Shown: positions 34,537 through 45,110 of the stretch, one piece after another
Layout: every line of letters starts with the position of its first letter
Numbering within the stretch: the stretch's first letter is position 1
NCBI RefSeq assembly: GCF_008933955.1
Contig: NZ_WBXO01000014.1
Location: 1 to 58,248, forward strand
DNA length: 58,248 nt
Source of the DNA: Heliorestis acidaminivorans
GTDB taxonomy: Bacteria > Bacillota > Desulfitobacteriia > Heliobacteriales > Heliobacteriaceae
Direction of reading: 5' to 3'
The notes under the pieces: generated by a model
Database searches by the model: none
Told to the model about the DNA's origin: nothing
What the model saw: the letters and a program-made list of their open reading frames with translations, nothing else
Position numbers and translations under genes: made by a program

Positions 34537-35229
34537 GTGTTTGAAGACGCCCAGAAAGTAAGTGCTGTTTTTGCTGATCGGACTCGTTTTTCAATTTATC
34601 AATTTATTGTCAATCACCGCAACCAAAGTTGTAATGTTAAAGAGATTGCCAAAGAGTTTTCTATTCATCCTAACGTAGCTCGTCTTCACCTTTCTAAATT
34701 AGAGGAGATTGGCCTACTTGATTCTAACTGGGATCATCAAGCTACACCAGGTCGTCCTGGTAGAGTTTATAGCCTCTGCACTAAAGCTTTATCATTAACC
34801 TTTCCTCCTCGTAGATATGAGCTTCTTTCTCGACTCTTATTAGAAAGTCTCCTTTCTTTCAGTGATGCACCTGAAGTAGTAGAAAAAGTTGGCTATCGTT
34901 ATGGCCAAACTTTAAGTCAAAAGGCTCTAAACAATTACAGTAATATATCATCTATTTCACCCGATGATTCTGCGAAGGACGATCTGCTCGTTCAAATCTT
35001 AGCAGGACAAGGTGTAGGTCTTACTATTACTAAGCAAGATAAGGGTAAGATGATTAGAATGACTAATTGTCCTTTTCGGGAAGTAGCTATTGAGCAATCT
35101 TCTCTAACTTGTAGACTTCATCGTGCTGTAATTGCTGGTCTCTATGAAAGTGTCTTTTCACCTACCGAAATTACCGTTTTGAAAAGTCAGAGTGATAATT
35201 GTACCTATTGTGAGCTTGCTTTGTCTTAG
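34537..35229 (+). CDS. SufR-like Fe-S cluster-binding transcriptional regulator
   Basis: This protein of about 230 residues has an N-terminal winged helix (DRTRFSIYQFIV, HPNVARLHLSKLEEIGLL, TPGRPGRVYSL). Its C-terminal domain carries four cysteines in the pattern C-x13-C (NCPF to TCRLH), then CTYC near the end. This matches SufR-type [4Fe-4S] regulators that repress Fe-S assembly genes. The GTG at 34537 is preferred to the TTG at 34516 because GAGGTG lies just before it. No suf operon is adjacent, so it may act at a distance. Homology to other ArsR-like regulators with cysteine sensors is an alternative. Confidence 0.75.
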   Translation: MFEDAQKVSAVFADRTRFSIYQFIVNHRNQSCNVKEIAKEFSIHPNVARLHLSKLEEIGLLDSNWDHQATPGRPGRVYSLCTKALSLTFPPRRYELLSRLLLESLLSFSDAPEVVEKVGYRYGQTLSQKALNNYSNISSISPDDSAKDDLLVQILAGQGVGLTITKQDKGKMIRMTNCPFREVAIEQSSLTCRLHRAVIAGLYESVFSPTEITVLKSQSDNCTYCELALS

Positions 35230-35314
35230 TAGCTTTTTCTTTATAGGTTTGTCTAACTATTCATTAAGTATTTTTCTTTTTTAAAATCGCTTTTACATAG
35301 GGGTATTATTTTAA

Positions 35315-35363
35315 GACGTAAAAAAAGTGGACTCCTTCGCAAAGGATCCACTTTTTTTACGTC
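35315..35363. terminator. Bidirectional terminator
   Basis: A long stem (GACGTAAAAAAAGTGGA and its complement, one mismatch) lies between the convergent SufR-like gene and mdh. Confidence 0.88.
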
Positions 35364-35386
35364 TTCTTGTATTGCTATAACTTGTA

Positions 35387-36322
<936 letters not shown>

Positions 36323-36352
36323 TTAGAACCCCTTTCTTATGGTCGATTCAAT

Positions 36353-37600
36353 TTACATACGCTCGATTACAGCTTGTGCAAATTCTGAAGCTTTTACTTC
36401 ACTTGCACCTTCAATATTCCGAGCTAGGTCGTATGTGACTACTTTTTCCTGAATAGACTTCTCTATACCTGCGATGATTAAGTCAGCCGCTTCCTGCCAT
36501 CCTAAGTGTTCTAACATCATAACACCGGAGAGGATGACAGAGCTTGGATTAACTTTGTCCAGACCTGCATACTTTGGTGCCGTACCATGAGTTGCTTCAA
36601 AGACAGCATACTGGTCAGAAATATTACCACCTGGCGCCATGCCCAAGCCACCTACTTGTGCCGCTAGTGCATCAGAGAGGTAGTCTCCATTTAAGTTAGG
36701 AGAAGCTAAAACGTCGTATTCATTAGGGCGTAACAAGGCTTGTTGGAACATGTTATCAGCTATGCGATCTTTAAGGACGATCTTACCTTCAGGCACTTTA
36801 CCTTCGTAGGTATCCCACAATTGATCTTCTGTGATTACTTGATCGGCAAACTCTTCTCTCGCCAGTTCATAACCCCAGTCTTTGAAAGCACCTTCAGTAA
36901 ACTTCATAATGTTACCTTTGTGAACGAGGGTTACACTTTTGCGATTATTCTGAATTGCATATTGGATAGCTTTGCGAATTAAACGTTTGCTACCAAAATC
37001 AGTCATCGGTTTTAAGCCGAGAGCTGTACCATCGCGAAGTATTTTTACACCTAATTCGTTGCGGAAAAAGGCAACAGCCTTTTCAGTATCTTCAGCACCT
37101 GCTTGCCACTCTAAGCCTGCATAAACATCTTCCGTATTCTCACGGAAAATGACCATGTCTACTTTTTCAGGCTCTCTTACAGGGCTAGGTACACCATTAA
37201 AATAACGCACAGGGCGTACACAAGCATAGAGATCAAGAACTTGTCGCAAAGTCACGTTCAGAGAACGGAAACCGCCTCCTACTGGTGTTGTCAGAGGTCC
37301 TTTAATCCCCACACGAAACTCTTTAAATGCTTCTATTGTCTCTTCGGGAAGCCATTCACCACATTCATTTTTTGCTTTTTCACCTGCATAGACTTCCATC
37401 CAGGCGATGGCACGTTGGCCTCCATAAGCTTTCTCAACAGCGGCGTCAAAAACTTTTTGGGAAGCATTCCAGATGTCTGGACCTGTTCCGTCACCTTCAA
37501 TAAAAGGAATAATTGGCTTGTCAGGCACTTGTAACGTTCCATTCTCAAACTGAATGGCTTCGCCTTGTGCGGGCACTTGAGCAAATTTGTAGTTAGCCAT
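36353..37600 (-). CDS. icd: Isocitrate dehydrogenase (NADP type)
   Basis: This 415-residue protein has the isocitrate-binding motif [17 protein letters not shown] (regulatory serine included), [18 protein letters not shown] and the NADP-site region [19 protein letters not shown]. The ATG at 37600 has GAGGAGG upstream, so the 16-residue upstream extension is discarded. It produces 2-oxoglutarate and NADPH and is transcribed with mdh. The length is as expected for the bacterial homodimer. Confidence 0.95.
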   Translation of the reverse strand: MANYKFAQVPAQGEAIQFENGTLQVPDKPIIPFIEGDGTGPDIWNASQKVFDAAVEKAYGGQRAIAWMEVYAGEKAKNECGEWLPEETIEAFKEFRVGIKGPLTTPVGGGFRSLNVTLRQVLDLYACVRPVRYFNGVPSPVREPEKVDMVIFRENTEDVYAGLEWQAGAEDTEKAVAFFRNELGVKILRDGTALGLKPMTDFGSKRLIRKAIQYAIQNNRKSVTLVHKGNIMKFTEGAFKDWGYELAREEFADQVITEDQLWDTYEGKVPEGKIVLKDRIADNMFQQALLRPNEYDVLASPNLNGDYLSDALAAQVGGLGMAPGGNISDQYAVFEATHGTAPKYAGLDKVNPSSVILSGVMMLEHLGWQEAADLIIAGIEKSIQEKVVTYDLARNIEGASEVKASEFAQAVIERM

Positions 37601-37761
37601 GTAATTCTTTTTCCTCCTCGTCACTAAATCAAGTTTCCTGAAAGTCAAAGAGATTTCCTACCCATTCTAATCCAAAAAATGGTGCTTGTCCACTTTCCTT
37701 CTTTATCTTCGTCATAGGTGGGGAAAAACCCTTCCTTTACCTTGCTTATGTGAATTATCGA

Positions 37762-38496
37762 TCATATGCGATAAACTATAATCTTGCGGCCTGTGCCAAG
37801 GAAAGATTGAATAGTTCCATAAAGGGATCGATCGATGGTGTCATAGGTGTGAGCTGCCAAATGAAAGTCCTCATCAATATACTTTACAACTAGAAGGCTA
37901 TGATAAGGACGGCCATCCGGTAAGGTAAGTTGAATTACATCGCCTCGCCACAGTCTTTCCCACCATTGCGACCATTGAGCAACCATCTCTTCTGGTGTAT
38001 GGACAGAGTATTGGGTAGCTCTTTTGGACCAATGATTACGAAAAGCTGAACTTACCTTCCAGGTTAATGTTATTCTTCGATCCCCATCTCGATCTGTTGC
38101 ACCAGGCTTACACCACCAGTATTGGGCCCAAGTATATCGCTCTAGTGGTCCTTCTACCCAAGGCATAGATCCAGCATAGAGACATTGGGAAATAAAATTA
38201 GTGCAATCGCCACCTTCGCCAGGATCACCAAAAAAAGGATAAGCGCGATTAGGATTGTTCCAATGTCGATATGCATATGCTACAGCCGCATCTCGCTGAT
38301 AAGGTGAAGAAGAAGTAGTTTTTTCTTCCTTTTCTATGATTGCTAATTCTTCAGCTTCTAATAAATAAGGTTGTCTTTTTAAGGCTTTTATTTTTAGTAT
38401 CTTCTCTTTGATTGGAATAGTTCTACCATGAGAATCACTTGGAAAGGAAGCTAAGACCAAGTCACGCAGATGAAAGAGTACTCTTTTTTTGGACAT
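37762..38496 (-). CDS. Putative amidase-domain protein (Amidase_6)
   Basis: This 244-residue protein has the amidase_6 pattern: AVAYAYRHWNNPNRAYPFF, then GGDCTNFISQCLYAG with the likely catalytic cysteine, SLLVVKY, and a histidine (LAAHTYD). Many such proteins in spore-formers are cell-wall or spore-associated hydrolases. No signal peptide is seen, so a location inside the mother cell or spore is possible. The ATG has AAGGGGAG upstream. It is a single gene. Confidence 0.8.
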   Translation of the reverse strand: MSKKRVLFHLRDLVLASFPSDSHGRTIPIKEKILKIKALKRQPYLLEAEELAIIEKEEKTTSSSPYQRDAAVAYAYRHWNNPNRAYPFFGDPGEGGDCTNFISQCLYAGSMPWVEGPLERYTWAQYWWCKPGATDRDGDRRITLTWKVSSAFRNHWSKRATQYSVHTPEEMVAQWSQWWERLWRGDVIQLTLPDGRPYHSLLVVKYIDEDFHLAAHTYDTIDRSLYGTIQSFLGTGRKIIVYRI

Positions 38497-38599
38497 GGGT
38501 TAATTCTCCCCTTTTTCGCCATTGCTTTGCCCTTATTAGAGTAAGCTTCATTCATAGCTATGAATGACTGAGCTCCCTCATACCTTCCATGGTCTACCA

Positions 38600-38923
38600 T
38601 TAAGATGTTGGTGTTGTGACTTTTAATCCTATAATTCCGATTAGTATTAATAAGATAAAGAAAAGACGAGATAGCTCCCGTGATTCTCCAAAAAGTACAA
38701 TACCTAGAATAACTGTACCAATTGCTCCTATGCCTGTCCATACGGCATAAGCAGTACCCAGTGGTAACGTGACAAGAGCTTTCGCTAAAAAGTTAAAGCT
38801 TAAGATCATAGCTATGATAGTTCCCACTGAAGGCCACAAACGACTAAAGCCTTCTGATACTTTTAGTCCTATAGCCCAAGTAATTTCGAATAAGCCAGCT
38901 ATAAATAGATAAAACCAAGCCAA
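38600..38923 (-). CDS. Small multidrug resistance family, Gdx/SugE-like exporter
   Basis: This 107-residue, four-helix membrane protein has the family Glu in helix 1 (FIAGLFEITWAIGLK) and FSRLWPS and GTAYAVWTGIGAIGTVILG motifs, closest to the Gdx (guanidinium exporter, SugE) branch. I prefer the TTG at 38923, which has GAGGTG upstream and gives the usual N-terminus. Members export guanidinium or quaternary ammonium ions as dimers. No guanidine riboswitch is visible upstream. Confidence 0.85.
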   Translation of the reverse strand: MAWFYLFIAGLFEITWAIGLKVSEGFSRLWPSVGTIIAMILSFNFLAKALVTLPLGTAYAVWTGIGAIGTVILGIVLFGESRELSRLFFILLILIGIIGLKVTTPTS

Positions 38924-38999
38924 TAAAAACACCACCTCGCTTGCTCTCGGTTATACATACATTTGATTTTTACTTATTGACTACTTATTTAGGTTGGCA

Positions 39000-39045
39000 A
39001 AAAGAATGCGACTGTAACCACTAAAGGCTACAATCGCATTCTTTT
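39000..39045 (-). terminator. Terminator of the aryl-acid operon
   Basis: AAAGAATGCGA (39001-39011) pairs with TCGCATTCTTT (39034-39044), 27 bp after iorB on the minus strand. Confidence 0.85.
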
Positions 39046-39071
39046 ATCTATTAACTCTTAAGCTCTTTCTA

Positions 39072-39662
39072 TTAAGCTTGTTGCTGTGCAAATTCATAAC
39101 CAGCCATAAAAGCTTTTTTGTTAACTTCTAAGAGCTTAGCTGGTACTTTTGCTTCTAATGCTTCAATCCACTTTTCCAAGGGTATATCCATCGTAGCCGC
39201 TAAGAGACCCATCAAGACAACGTTAGTTGCTTTGGCATTGCCAGCTTCTCGCGCTAAGTCTAAAGCTGGTGCGATAACTAAGTTCTTCATGCACTTTGTC
39301 AAGTCATCAAGAATCGTTTCTGGGTATTTAGCCGCACCAATAAGCACTGTTAGGGGGGCAATAGCCTGATCGTTAACGATAGCTTTACCATCTTCTCTCA
39401 ACATGTGTGCCCAGCGGTAAGCTTCTAAACGCTCGAAAGCGACAAAAATGTCTACTTCACCTTGTTCAATAGTAGGAGAGTATACTTTTTCACCCATTCT
39501 AACCTGGGTTACTACAGAACCGCCTCGTTGGGCCATACCATGAATTTCCGATAGCTTTACATCCCAGCCTTTGCTTAAGGCTACATGTGATAAAATCTTG
39601 GAAGCTAAGATGGCACCCTGGCCACCTACACCGACAAAGAGTATATTCAATACGCCTGACAT
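39072..39662 (-). CDS. iorB: Indolepyruvate:ferredoxin oxidoreductase, beta subunit
   Basis: This 196-residue gamma-type subunit has GVGGQGAILASKIL, EIHGMAQRGGSVVTQVRMG and a beta-rich C-terminal domain. With IorA it oxidatively decarboxylates aryl-pyruvates to aryl-acyl-CoA, reducing ferredoxin. The ATG at 39662 is one base after the IorA stop, and its ribosome binding site (GGGAGGGG) lies in the iorA end, so translation is coupled. A longer upstream frame overlapping iorA is rejected. Confidence 0.95.
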   Translation of the reverse strand: MSGVLNILFVGVGGQGAILASKILSHVALSKGWDVKLSEIHGMAQRGGSVVTQVRMGEKVYSPTIEQGEVDIFVAFERLEAYRWAHMLREDGKAIVNDQAIAPLTVLIGAAKYPETILDDLTKCMKNLVIAPALDLAREAGNAKATNVVLMGLLAATMDIPLEKWIEALEAKVPAKLLEVNKKAFMAGYEFAQQQA

Positions 39663-39663
39663 C

Positions 39664-41439
39664 TTAGGCCCCTCCCTTATGCAGTGCATCAAATTTACAT
39701 ACTTGAATGCAGACATTACAACCTGTGCAAAGCGCTCCGTTGACAACGACGGTCTGGCCTGCTTCATCATAAGAAAGGGCAGGACAGCCTAGACGTAAGC
39801 AGACGCGACAGCTTTTGCAGTCTGTACAGACTACAGGTGTACTAGGTCCTTTTAGCATAAGTGCACAAGGCTGACGGGTAATGATAACCGATGGCTCTGG
39901 AGCGGCTACTTCTTCTTTGATGACTTCTTTGACTCTTTCTAGATCAAAGGCGTCAACTTCTACAGCTCTACGAATTCCTAGAGACTTAGCTAAAGCAACA
40001 AAGTCTACTTTCGGTGCATCTTCGTTCATCAAGGTCTTTCCTGTGCCTGGATGATATTGATGTCCTGTCATAGCTGTAATGGAGTTATCTAGGATGATGA
40101 CTGTAGCGGCACTCTTGTTATACACAATATCCATTAAGCCTGTTACACCGGAATGCATGAAGGTAGAGTCACCGATAACGGCAACGAGTCTACCTGCTAA
40201 TTCGGGATTAGCTTTTTCCATACCGAGAGCTCCTGAGATGGAAGCACCCATACAGATACAAGTATCCATGGCTTCAAGCGGTGGCATGGTTCCTAAGGTA
40301 TAACAACCGATATCTCCAGAGACGACAAGCTTTAACTGCTTAATGACATAGAAAACACCGCGGTGAGGACAACCGGGGCACATTACAGGTGGTCGAACGG
40401 GAGCGCTAAAAGGTATTACTGCTTCAGAAGTAGCCTCTTGCTCGGAAGTTGCGGCAACTGGAGCAGATATGTTCAGGTAAGCACCCAGTTTATTCTGTAA
40501 TAGTGCTACGGAAAGCTCACCGTAAGGAGGTAAGAGCTCTTTACCAATTACTTTGATGCCCAGCGCTTTAATCTGAGTCTCTAAGTAAGGCTCTAGTTCT
40601 TCTACTACGAAAAGTGTATCTACTTTGCTGGCAAAGTCTGTAATCTTTTGTTTCGGAATAGGATGGGTCATTGCCAACCTTAATATTGAAGCTGTTGGGA
40701 AAGCTTCTTTTACATATTGATAAGAAACACCAGAGGTAATCAGACCAAAAGAGGGATCATTCATCTCTGTAAAGTTAACAGACACTTGCTCTGAGAAAGC
40801 GGCAAGCTTAGCATCACGTTCTTCAATGAAAACCCTTCTGGTCCGACCGTGAGCTGGTATCATAACATACTTTTTGGCATCTTTTTCGTAAGGCTTTACT
40901 ACTCGCTCCATTGGCTCGCCAAGTTCTACTAGACTTTGGGAGTGAGCAATTCTTGTGGTGATGCGCAATAAGACAGGGGTGTCAAAAGTTTCTGATATTT
41001 CTAAAGCTAACTTGACCATGTCTTTTGCTTCTTGAGAATCGGAAGGTTCCAACATAGGAATCTTTGCAAAAGGTGCATAATGACGATTGTCTTGTTCGTT
41101 TTGTGATGAATGCATACCAGGATCATCGGCTGATACTAGTACTAATCCGCCGCGAACACCACTGTAAGCCACTGTAAAAAGAGGGTCTGCCGCGACGTTC
41201 ACCCCTACGTGCTTCATTGCCACAAGGGTACGAGCGCCAGCAATGGAAGCACCAACGCCAACTTCTAAGGCCACCTTCTCATTAGGGGACCATTGACTAT
41301 AGATCTCTGGATACTTAGAAATATTTTCGAGAATTTCAGTGCTCGGTGTTCCTGGATAGGCCGCGGCTACAGAGATACCATACTCATAAGCGCCCCGAGC
41401 GATAGCTTCATTTCCTGTTAGTAAAGCTTTCAAAGTCAA
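39664..41439 (-). CDS. iorA: Indolepyruvate:ferredoxin oxidoreductase, alpha subunit
   Basis: This 591-residue catalytic subunit has a pyrimidine-binding domain (GAYEYGISVAAAYPGTPSTEI), a thiamine pyrophosphate domain with GDSTFMHSGVTGL and DNSITAMTGHQYHPGTG, and a C-terminal two-cluster ferredoxin domain (CTDCKSCRVCLRLGCP, CTGCNVCIQVC). Length and order match IorA. The start is a TTG with GGGCGGGG upstream. It works with iorB; in the reverse direction it can carboxylate aryl-acyl-CoA to aryl-pyruvate, which would feed aromatic amino acid synthesis. Confidence 0.96.
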   Translation of the reverse strand: MTLKALLTGNEAIARGAYEYGISVAAAYPGTPSTEILENISKYPEIYSQWSPNEKVALEVGVGASIAGARTLVAMKHVGVNVAADPLFTVAYSGVRGGLVLVSADDPGMHSSQNEQDNRHYAPFAKIPMLEPSDSQEAKDMVKLALEISETFDTPVLLRITTRIAHSQSLVELGEPMERVVKPYEKDAKKYVMIPAHGRTRRVFIEERDAKLAAFSEQVSVNFTEMNDPSFGLITSGVSYQYVKEAFPTASILRLAMTHPIPKQKITDFASKVDTLFVVEELEPYLETQIKALGIKVIGKELLPPYGELSVALLQNKLGAYLNISAPVAATSEQEATSEAVIPFSAPVRPPVMCPGCPHRGVFYVIKQLKLVVSGDIGCYTLGTMPPLEAMDTCICMGASISGALGMEKANPELAGRLVAVIGDSTFMHSGVTGLMDIVYNKSAATVIILDNSITAMTGHQYHPGTGKTLMNEDAPKVDFVALAKSLGIRRAVEVDAFDLERVKEVIKEEVAAPEPSVIITRQPCALMLKGPSTPVVCTDCKSCRVCLRLGCPALSYDEAGQTVVVNGALCTGCNVCIQVCKFDALHKGGA

Positions 41440-41516
41440 GTCCCCGCCCTTCCTACTTCTCCAAAATTAGTTTTTCCAACATGATTGTACCAGAGGTTTT
41501 CCTCGAAAGGCTTCCC

Positions 41517-42818
41517 TCAATCCTTGGGTCTTTTGTCAATGATTCTCTTGGCCTTACCTACTGTCCTTTCTAGAGATCGTGGTTCGACAAGACGCACTTT
41601 GGCGCTGACGGACAAGACATTTTTCAGTTGTTGCCTTATGTTCGCAGTTAAGATTTCTAGCTCACGATAGGCATCCTGAAAGTAAGCTTCTTCTAGTTCC
41701 ACATGAACTTCTAGTGTGTCTAGATAACCCTGTCTGTCCACAATCAAGAGATAGTGCGGTGCCACACCTTTGATCTCCATGAGCACACTCTCAATTTGAG
41801 AAGGAAAGACATTAACGCCGCGGATGATTAGCATATCATCAGTCCGCCCTGTAACTCGCTTCATCCGTACATTAGTACGTCCGCAAGAACAAGGTGAATC
41901 ATTGAGCATACTGATATCTTTCGTTCTATAACGAATAACAGGAAAAGCTTCTTTGCTTAAGCTAGTGAAGACCAGTTCTCCTTCTTCACCAGGACCTTTT
42001 ACTTCTCCCGTATCTGGGTCAATCACTTCTACGAAGAAGTGATCTTCTTGGATATGTAGTCCATCAAGTGCGCCACATTCACCAGCTACACCGGGACCCA
42101 TAAGTTCAGTTAACCCATAATTGTCGGTAGCTTGAATAGACCAGTCTTTCTCTATTTGTCGTCGAATGCCTTCCGACCAAGGCTCTGACCCAAAGAGACC
42201 GATACGCAGTGGAAGCTTGGTGGGATCAATACCCATTTCTCTAGCTTCTTCGGCCATATGTAAAGCGTAAGTGGGAGTACATACCAAGACAGTTGTCTCA
42301 AAGTCTTGCATCAACATAAGTTGTTTCTGTGTATTCCCAGCAGAAGCAGGTACGATGGTGCAACCTGCTTTTTCTAAACCATAATGGAGGCCAAAGCCAC
42401 CAGTAAAAAGACCATAGTTAAAAGCAATTTGTGCCGTATCTTCGCTAGTCACACCAGCCATAGTAACAATTCGAGCAATCATCTCAGACCAATTTTCTAG
42501 GTCTTTTTGGGTATATGCTCCAACAACAGGTTTGCCTGTTGTTCCTGAAGAAGCATGCAAACGTACTATATCTTTTTTTGGTACTGCGAAGAGACCAAAT
42601 GGATAGTTTTCTCTTAAGTCATCTTTGGTTGTAAAAGGAAAAATCTTGATATCTTCTAGGCTTTTGAGATCTTCGGGATGTACTCCCGCCTTATCAAAAC
42701 GCTGGCGGTAATAAGGCACTTTGTCGTAAACGCGATGGAGCGTTTCTTTTAGCCTTTGTAGCTGTAGTCGCTTCAAGGCCTCCCGTTCCATACATTCGGC
42801 CTCGGCGTTCCATATCAC
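41517..42818 (-). CDS. paaK: Phenylacetate-CoA ligase
   Basis: This 433-residue adenylate-forming enzyme has the P-loop-like motif [14 protein letters not shown] and conserved blocks [15 protein letters not shown] and YRTKDISML, followed by the C-terminal swing domain ([20 protein letters not shown]). It converts phenylacetate or related aryl acids to CoA thioesters. The GTG start overlaps the symporter stop by four bases with GGGGAGGAG upstream, so the genes are coupled. Together with IorAB it links free aryl acids to aryl-pyruvates. Confidence 0.95.
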   Translation of the reverse strand: MIWNAEAECMEREALKRLQLQRLKETLHRVYDKVPYYRQRFDKAGVHPEDLKSLEDIKIFPFTTKDDLRENYPFGLFAVPKKDIVRLHASSGTTGKPVVGAYTQKDLENWSEMIARIVTMAGVTSEDTAQIAFNYGLFTGGFGLHYGLEKAGCTIVPASAGNTQKQLMLMQDFETTVLVCTPTYALHMAEEAREMGIDPTKLPLRIGLFGSEPWSEGIRRQIEKDWSIQATDNYGLTELMGPGVAGECGALDGLHIQEDHFFVEVIDPDTGEVKGPGEEGELVFTSLSKEAFPVIRYRTKDISMLNDSPCSCGRTNVRMKRVTGRTDDMLIIRGVNVFPSQIESVLMEIKGVAPHYLLIVDRQGYLDTLEVHVELEEAYFQDAYRELEILTANIRQQLKNVLSVSAKVRLVEPRSLERTVGKAKRIIDKRPKD

Positions 42819-44362
42819 GTGCTCATCTCCTCCCCGATCGCTTGCTGTTTATATTTTGACTTTCCTTGCTCATCTGTTCCGAATGCTTGATCTACTTTTT
42901 CTGCTGAAAGTGGTGCTGTAAATATACTTACCACAGGCACAACAACCAAGGAAATCAACATGGCCAGAGTTCCAACTAGAGGCGTCTCTAATTTGATCCC
43001 TGCCACTTCGGTAAATCCAACGAGAGGAGCAATGAAAGACAAGCCCACAGAAATAGTTAGACCTGTTAAGGCGCCAGCCCAGGCACCTGCTTTGGTCGTC
43101 TTGCGCCAAAAAAGCCCATATAAGTAAGGTGCCAGGAAAGTACCGGCTACTGTTCCCCAAGATATAGCCATTAAATCTAAAATAATAGCTGGCTTAGCAA
43201 TAGCAATAATAAGCGATAAAGCTACAAAAATAATGCAGAGAGCACGCATCATGAAAACGCCATACTCTTTACCCCATTGAGGTTTAACAATACCTACAAA
43301 ATCGATAGCAATGGCGGAAGCCGATACAAGAACTAGTGAAGCTAAGCTAGACATAGAAGCAGATAGTACTAGTAGTAGGATTACTGTCAATCCAAAAAGA
43401 GGTAAGGTTTCTGTCAAAATCTGAGGAATGATCAAATCAGGATTAGGCCGTCCGTCTAAAAGAGGAATCTGCTCAAAGAAAAGTGGTGAAAGAGCACCAA
43501 TACCATAAGCTCCTGCACCGATTATGATACAAAAAACAGTAGAGACCCAGGTCGCTCGACCAATAGAAGCTTCGTCTTTGATGGAATAAAATTTCTGCAC
43601 CATCTGAGGAAGACCCCAAGTCCCTAGGGATGTTAACAAGACTAAAGAGATGAGCGCAATAATTGCTGGCAAGGTCATAGGAGCAGGCGACGCTAGAGCG
43701 GGGTTAATCTCGTTAAGCCTAGTGATAGCTTCTGATATGCCGCCTACCTTCTCATGGTTAAAGACGAAGAACAACATCATGGCTACACCAAAGAGCATAA
43801 CTATACCTTGAATGAAGTCTGTAATAGCTACAGCTAGGTAACCTCCCATAACGAGGAAAAGGGCTGTTAAACCGGCCATCAAAAGGTTCGCCACAAGGTA
43901 TTCCATGCCTAAGACTTCTTGAAAAAGGTAACTTAAGCCCATGTAGACAGAAGCAGAATAAGGCACTAGGAAGACGAAGATGATGATAGCGCTATACATT
44001 TTTAAGTTCTTACTTCCATAGCGAGCTTCCAAGAATTCTGGCATAGTACGAGCATTCAAACGCACGGTCATGCGTCTTGTTCTTTTCGCTAAAATCCACC
44101 AAGCCAATAAAGAACCGATAAGCGCATTCCCTACAGCAATCCAGAGTGCAGAGAGACCAAAGCCCCAACCAACTTTACCGGCGTAACCAATAAAAAGGAC
44201 AGCCGAAAAATAGGTCGTGCCGAAAGCAAATGCTGACATCCACGGACCTACGTTACGATTGCCCAGAAAAAAATCATTTACAGTTTTAGTTTTTCTCATG
44301 GCTACATAGCCACTACCTAATAAAATGGCTACAAATAACCCCAGCATAAGCCATTGAAGCAT
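42815..44362 (-). CDS. Sodium:solute symporter (SSS family)
   Basis: This 515-residue transporter has about thirteen membrane helices. SSS-family features include [19 protein letters not shown] at the start and the [18 protein letters not shown] and [19 protein letters not shown] helices. Related proteins import phenylacetate, acetate or other monocarboxylates with Na+. As the first gene of an operon with paaK-iorA-iorB, an aryl-acid substrate is the best inference. The ATG has GGGAAGGA upstream. Confidence 0.9.
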   Translation of the reverse strand: MLQWLMLGLFVAILLGSGYVAMRKTKTVNDFFLGNRNVGPWMSAFAFGTTYFSAVLFIGYAGKVGWGFGLSALWIAVGNALIGSLLAWWILAKRTRRMTVRLNARTMPEFLEARYGSKNLKMYSAIIIFVFLVPYSASVYMGLSYLFQEVLGMEYLVANLLMAGLTALFLVMGGYLAVAITDFIQGIVMLFGVAMMLFFVFNHEKVGGISEAITRLNEINPALASPAPMTLPAIIALISLVLLTSLGTWGLPQMVQKFYSIKDEASIGRATWVSTVFCIIIGAGAYGIGALSPLFFEQIPLLDGRPNPDLIIPQILTETLPLFGLTVILLLVLSASMSSLASLVLVSASAIAIDFVGIVKPQWGKEYGVFMMRALCIIFVALSLIIAIAKPAIILDLMAISWGTVAGTFLAPYLYGLFWRKTTKAGAWAGALTGLTISVGLSFIAPLVGFTEVAGIKLETPLVGTLAMLISLVVVPVVSIFTAPLSAEKVDQAFGTDEQGKSKYKQQAIGEEMST

Positions 44363-44537
44363 TTTCTACCGTCCTTCCCGTTCTACAGAGCACAGCTACT
44401 AAAAGAGACTCTTCTACATTTACTTCTATACTTCCTGAAATAACCACTTTTTTCGAGAATCTTCCCCCAAAAAAGCACTACTGATATCTTATTCAAAAAT
44501 AGGTCTCTCGTCTAGTAAAAATATTTTTTTTGAATAA

Positions 44538-44580
44538 AAAAAAGTAAGTGCACCTTACCCAAAGGGTCGGTGCACTTACT
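44538..44580 (-). terminator. Terminator of the downstream ferredoxin gene
   Basis: AGTAAGTGCACC (44543-44554) pairs perfectly with 44569-44580. The minus-strand RNA ends in a long T-run. Confidence 0.92.
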
Positions 44581-44595
44581 AAAAATTCTCAGGAA

Positions 44596-44757
44596 CTAGC
44601 CTTCGATAGCGCCAGCTGGACATACGTCTGCGCATACGCCACAATCTACACAATCGTCAGTGATTTTGTAAGGGTTACCAGCTACGATCGCATTAACGTA
44701 ACATGCGTCAACACATTGTCCACAGGATGTACAAGAACTGTTAATTGTATGTGCCAT
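44596..44757 (-). CDS. 2[4Fe-4S] ferredoxin
   Basis: This 53-residue ferredoxin starts MAHTINSSC and has two CxxCxxCxxxC motifs (CTSCGQCVDAC and CVDCGVCADVC); each motif's fourth ligand normally belongs to the other cluster and the usual trailing Pro is present only in the second (CPAG). The first motif has YVN in place of the usual Cys-Pro (AC-YVNAI), an unusual change. The ATG at 44757 is family-like; a longer frame upstream is rejected. With the next ferredoxin it resembles the tandem PshB-type acceptors of heliobacteria. Confidence 0.9.
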   Translation of the reverse strand: MAHTINSSCTSCGQCVDACYVNAIVAGNPYKITDDCVDCGVCADVCPAGAIEG

Positions 44758-44825
44758 TCTTTTTTTCACCTGCCTTCTCATGATAATTATACTACGAATG
44801 TTAAGTACAGCAAAGAGAAAAAAGC

Positions 44826-44990
44826 TTAACCTGCACTAATTGCACCAGCAGGACAGGTATCTTCACAGGATCCACAATCGATACAGCTATCCTCGATGGT
44901 ATAAGGGTTTCCTTCTTTAATTGCATCTACTGGACAAGAATCCAAACAAGCACTACAGGAAACGCAAGCATCGGAAATTACGTAGGCCAC
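44826..44990 (-). CDS. 2[4Fe-4S] ferredoxin, tandem copy
   Basis: This 54-residue ferredoxin starts at GTG 44990 (VAYVISDAC) with GGGGGTG upstream. It has two complete CxxCxxCxxxCP motifs (CVSCSACLDSCP and CIDCGSCEDTCP). It lies 68 bp upstream of the first ferredoxin on the same strand. The two differ throughout and are not a recent duplication. In heliobacteria two tandem ferredoxin genes encode the reaction centre's mobile acceptors; whether these are the same needs a sequence comparison. Confidence 0.9.
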   Translation of the reverse strand: MAYVISDACVSCSACLDSCPVDAIKEGNPYTIEDSCIDCGSCEDTCPAGAISAG

Positions 44991-45110
44991 TCTTGACTCA
45001 CCCCCTGTTAACTCGTGGGACACTCCACTTCTACAATATCATGGAAATGAAAATGCTTCAATAACTAAATTTAATTAATTTTCAAGAAAAATTTCTCAGA
45101 TGTTAGATAA

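Noticed and set aside
38924..39000. Guanidine riboswitch upstream of the Gdx-like exporter
   Set aside because: No ykkC or mini-ykkC pattern was found in the short upstream region.
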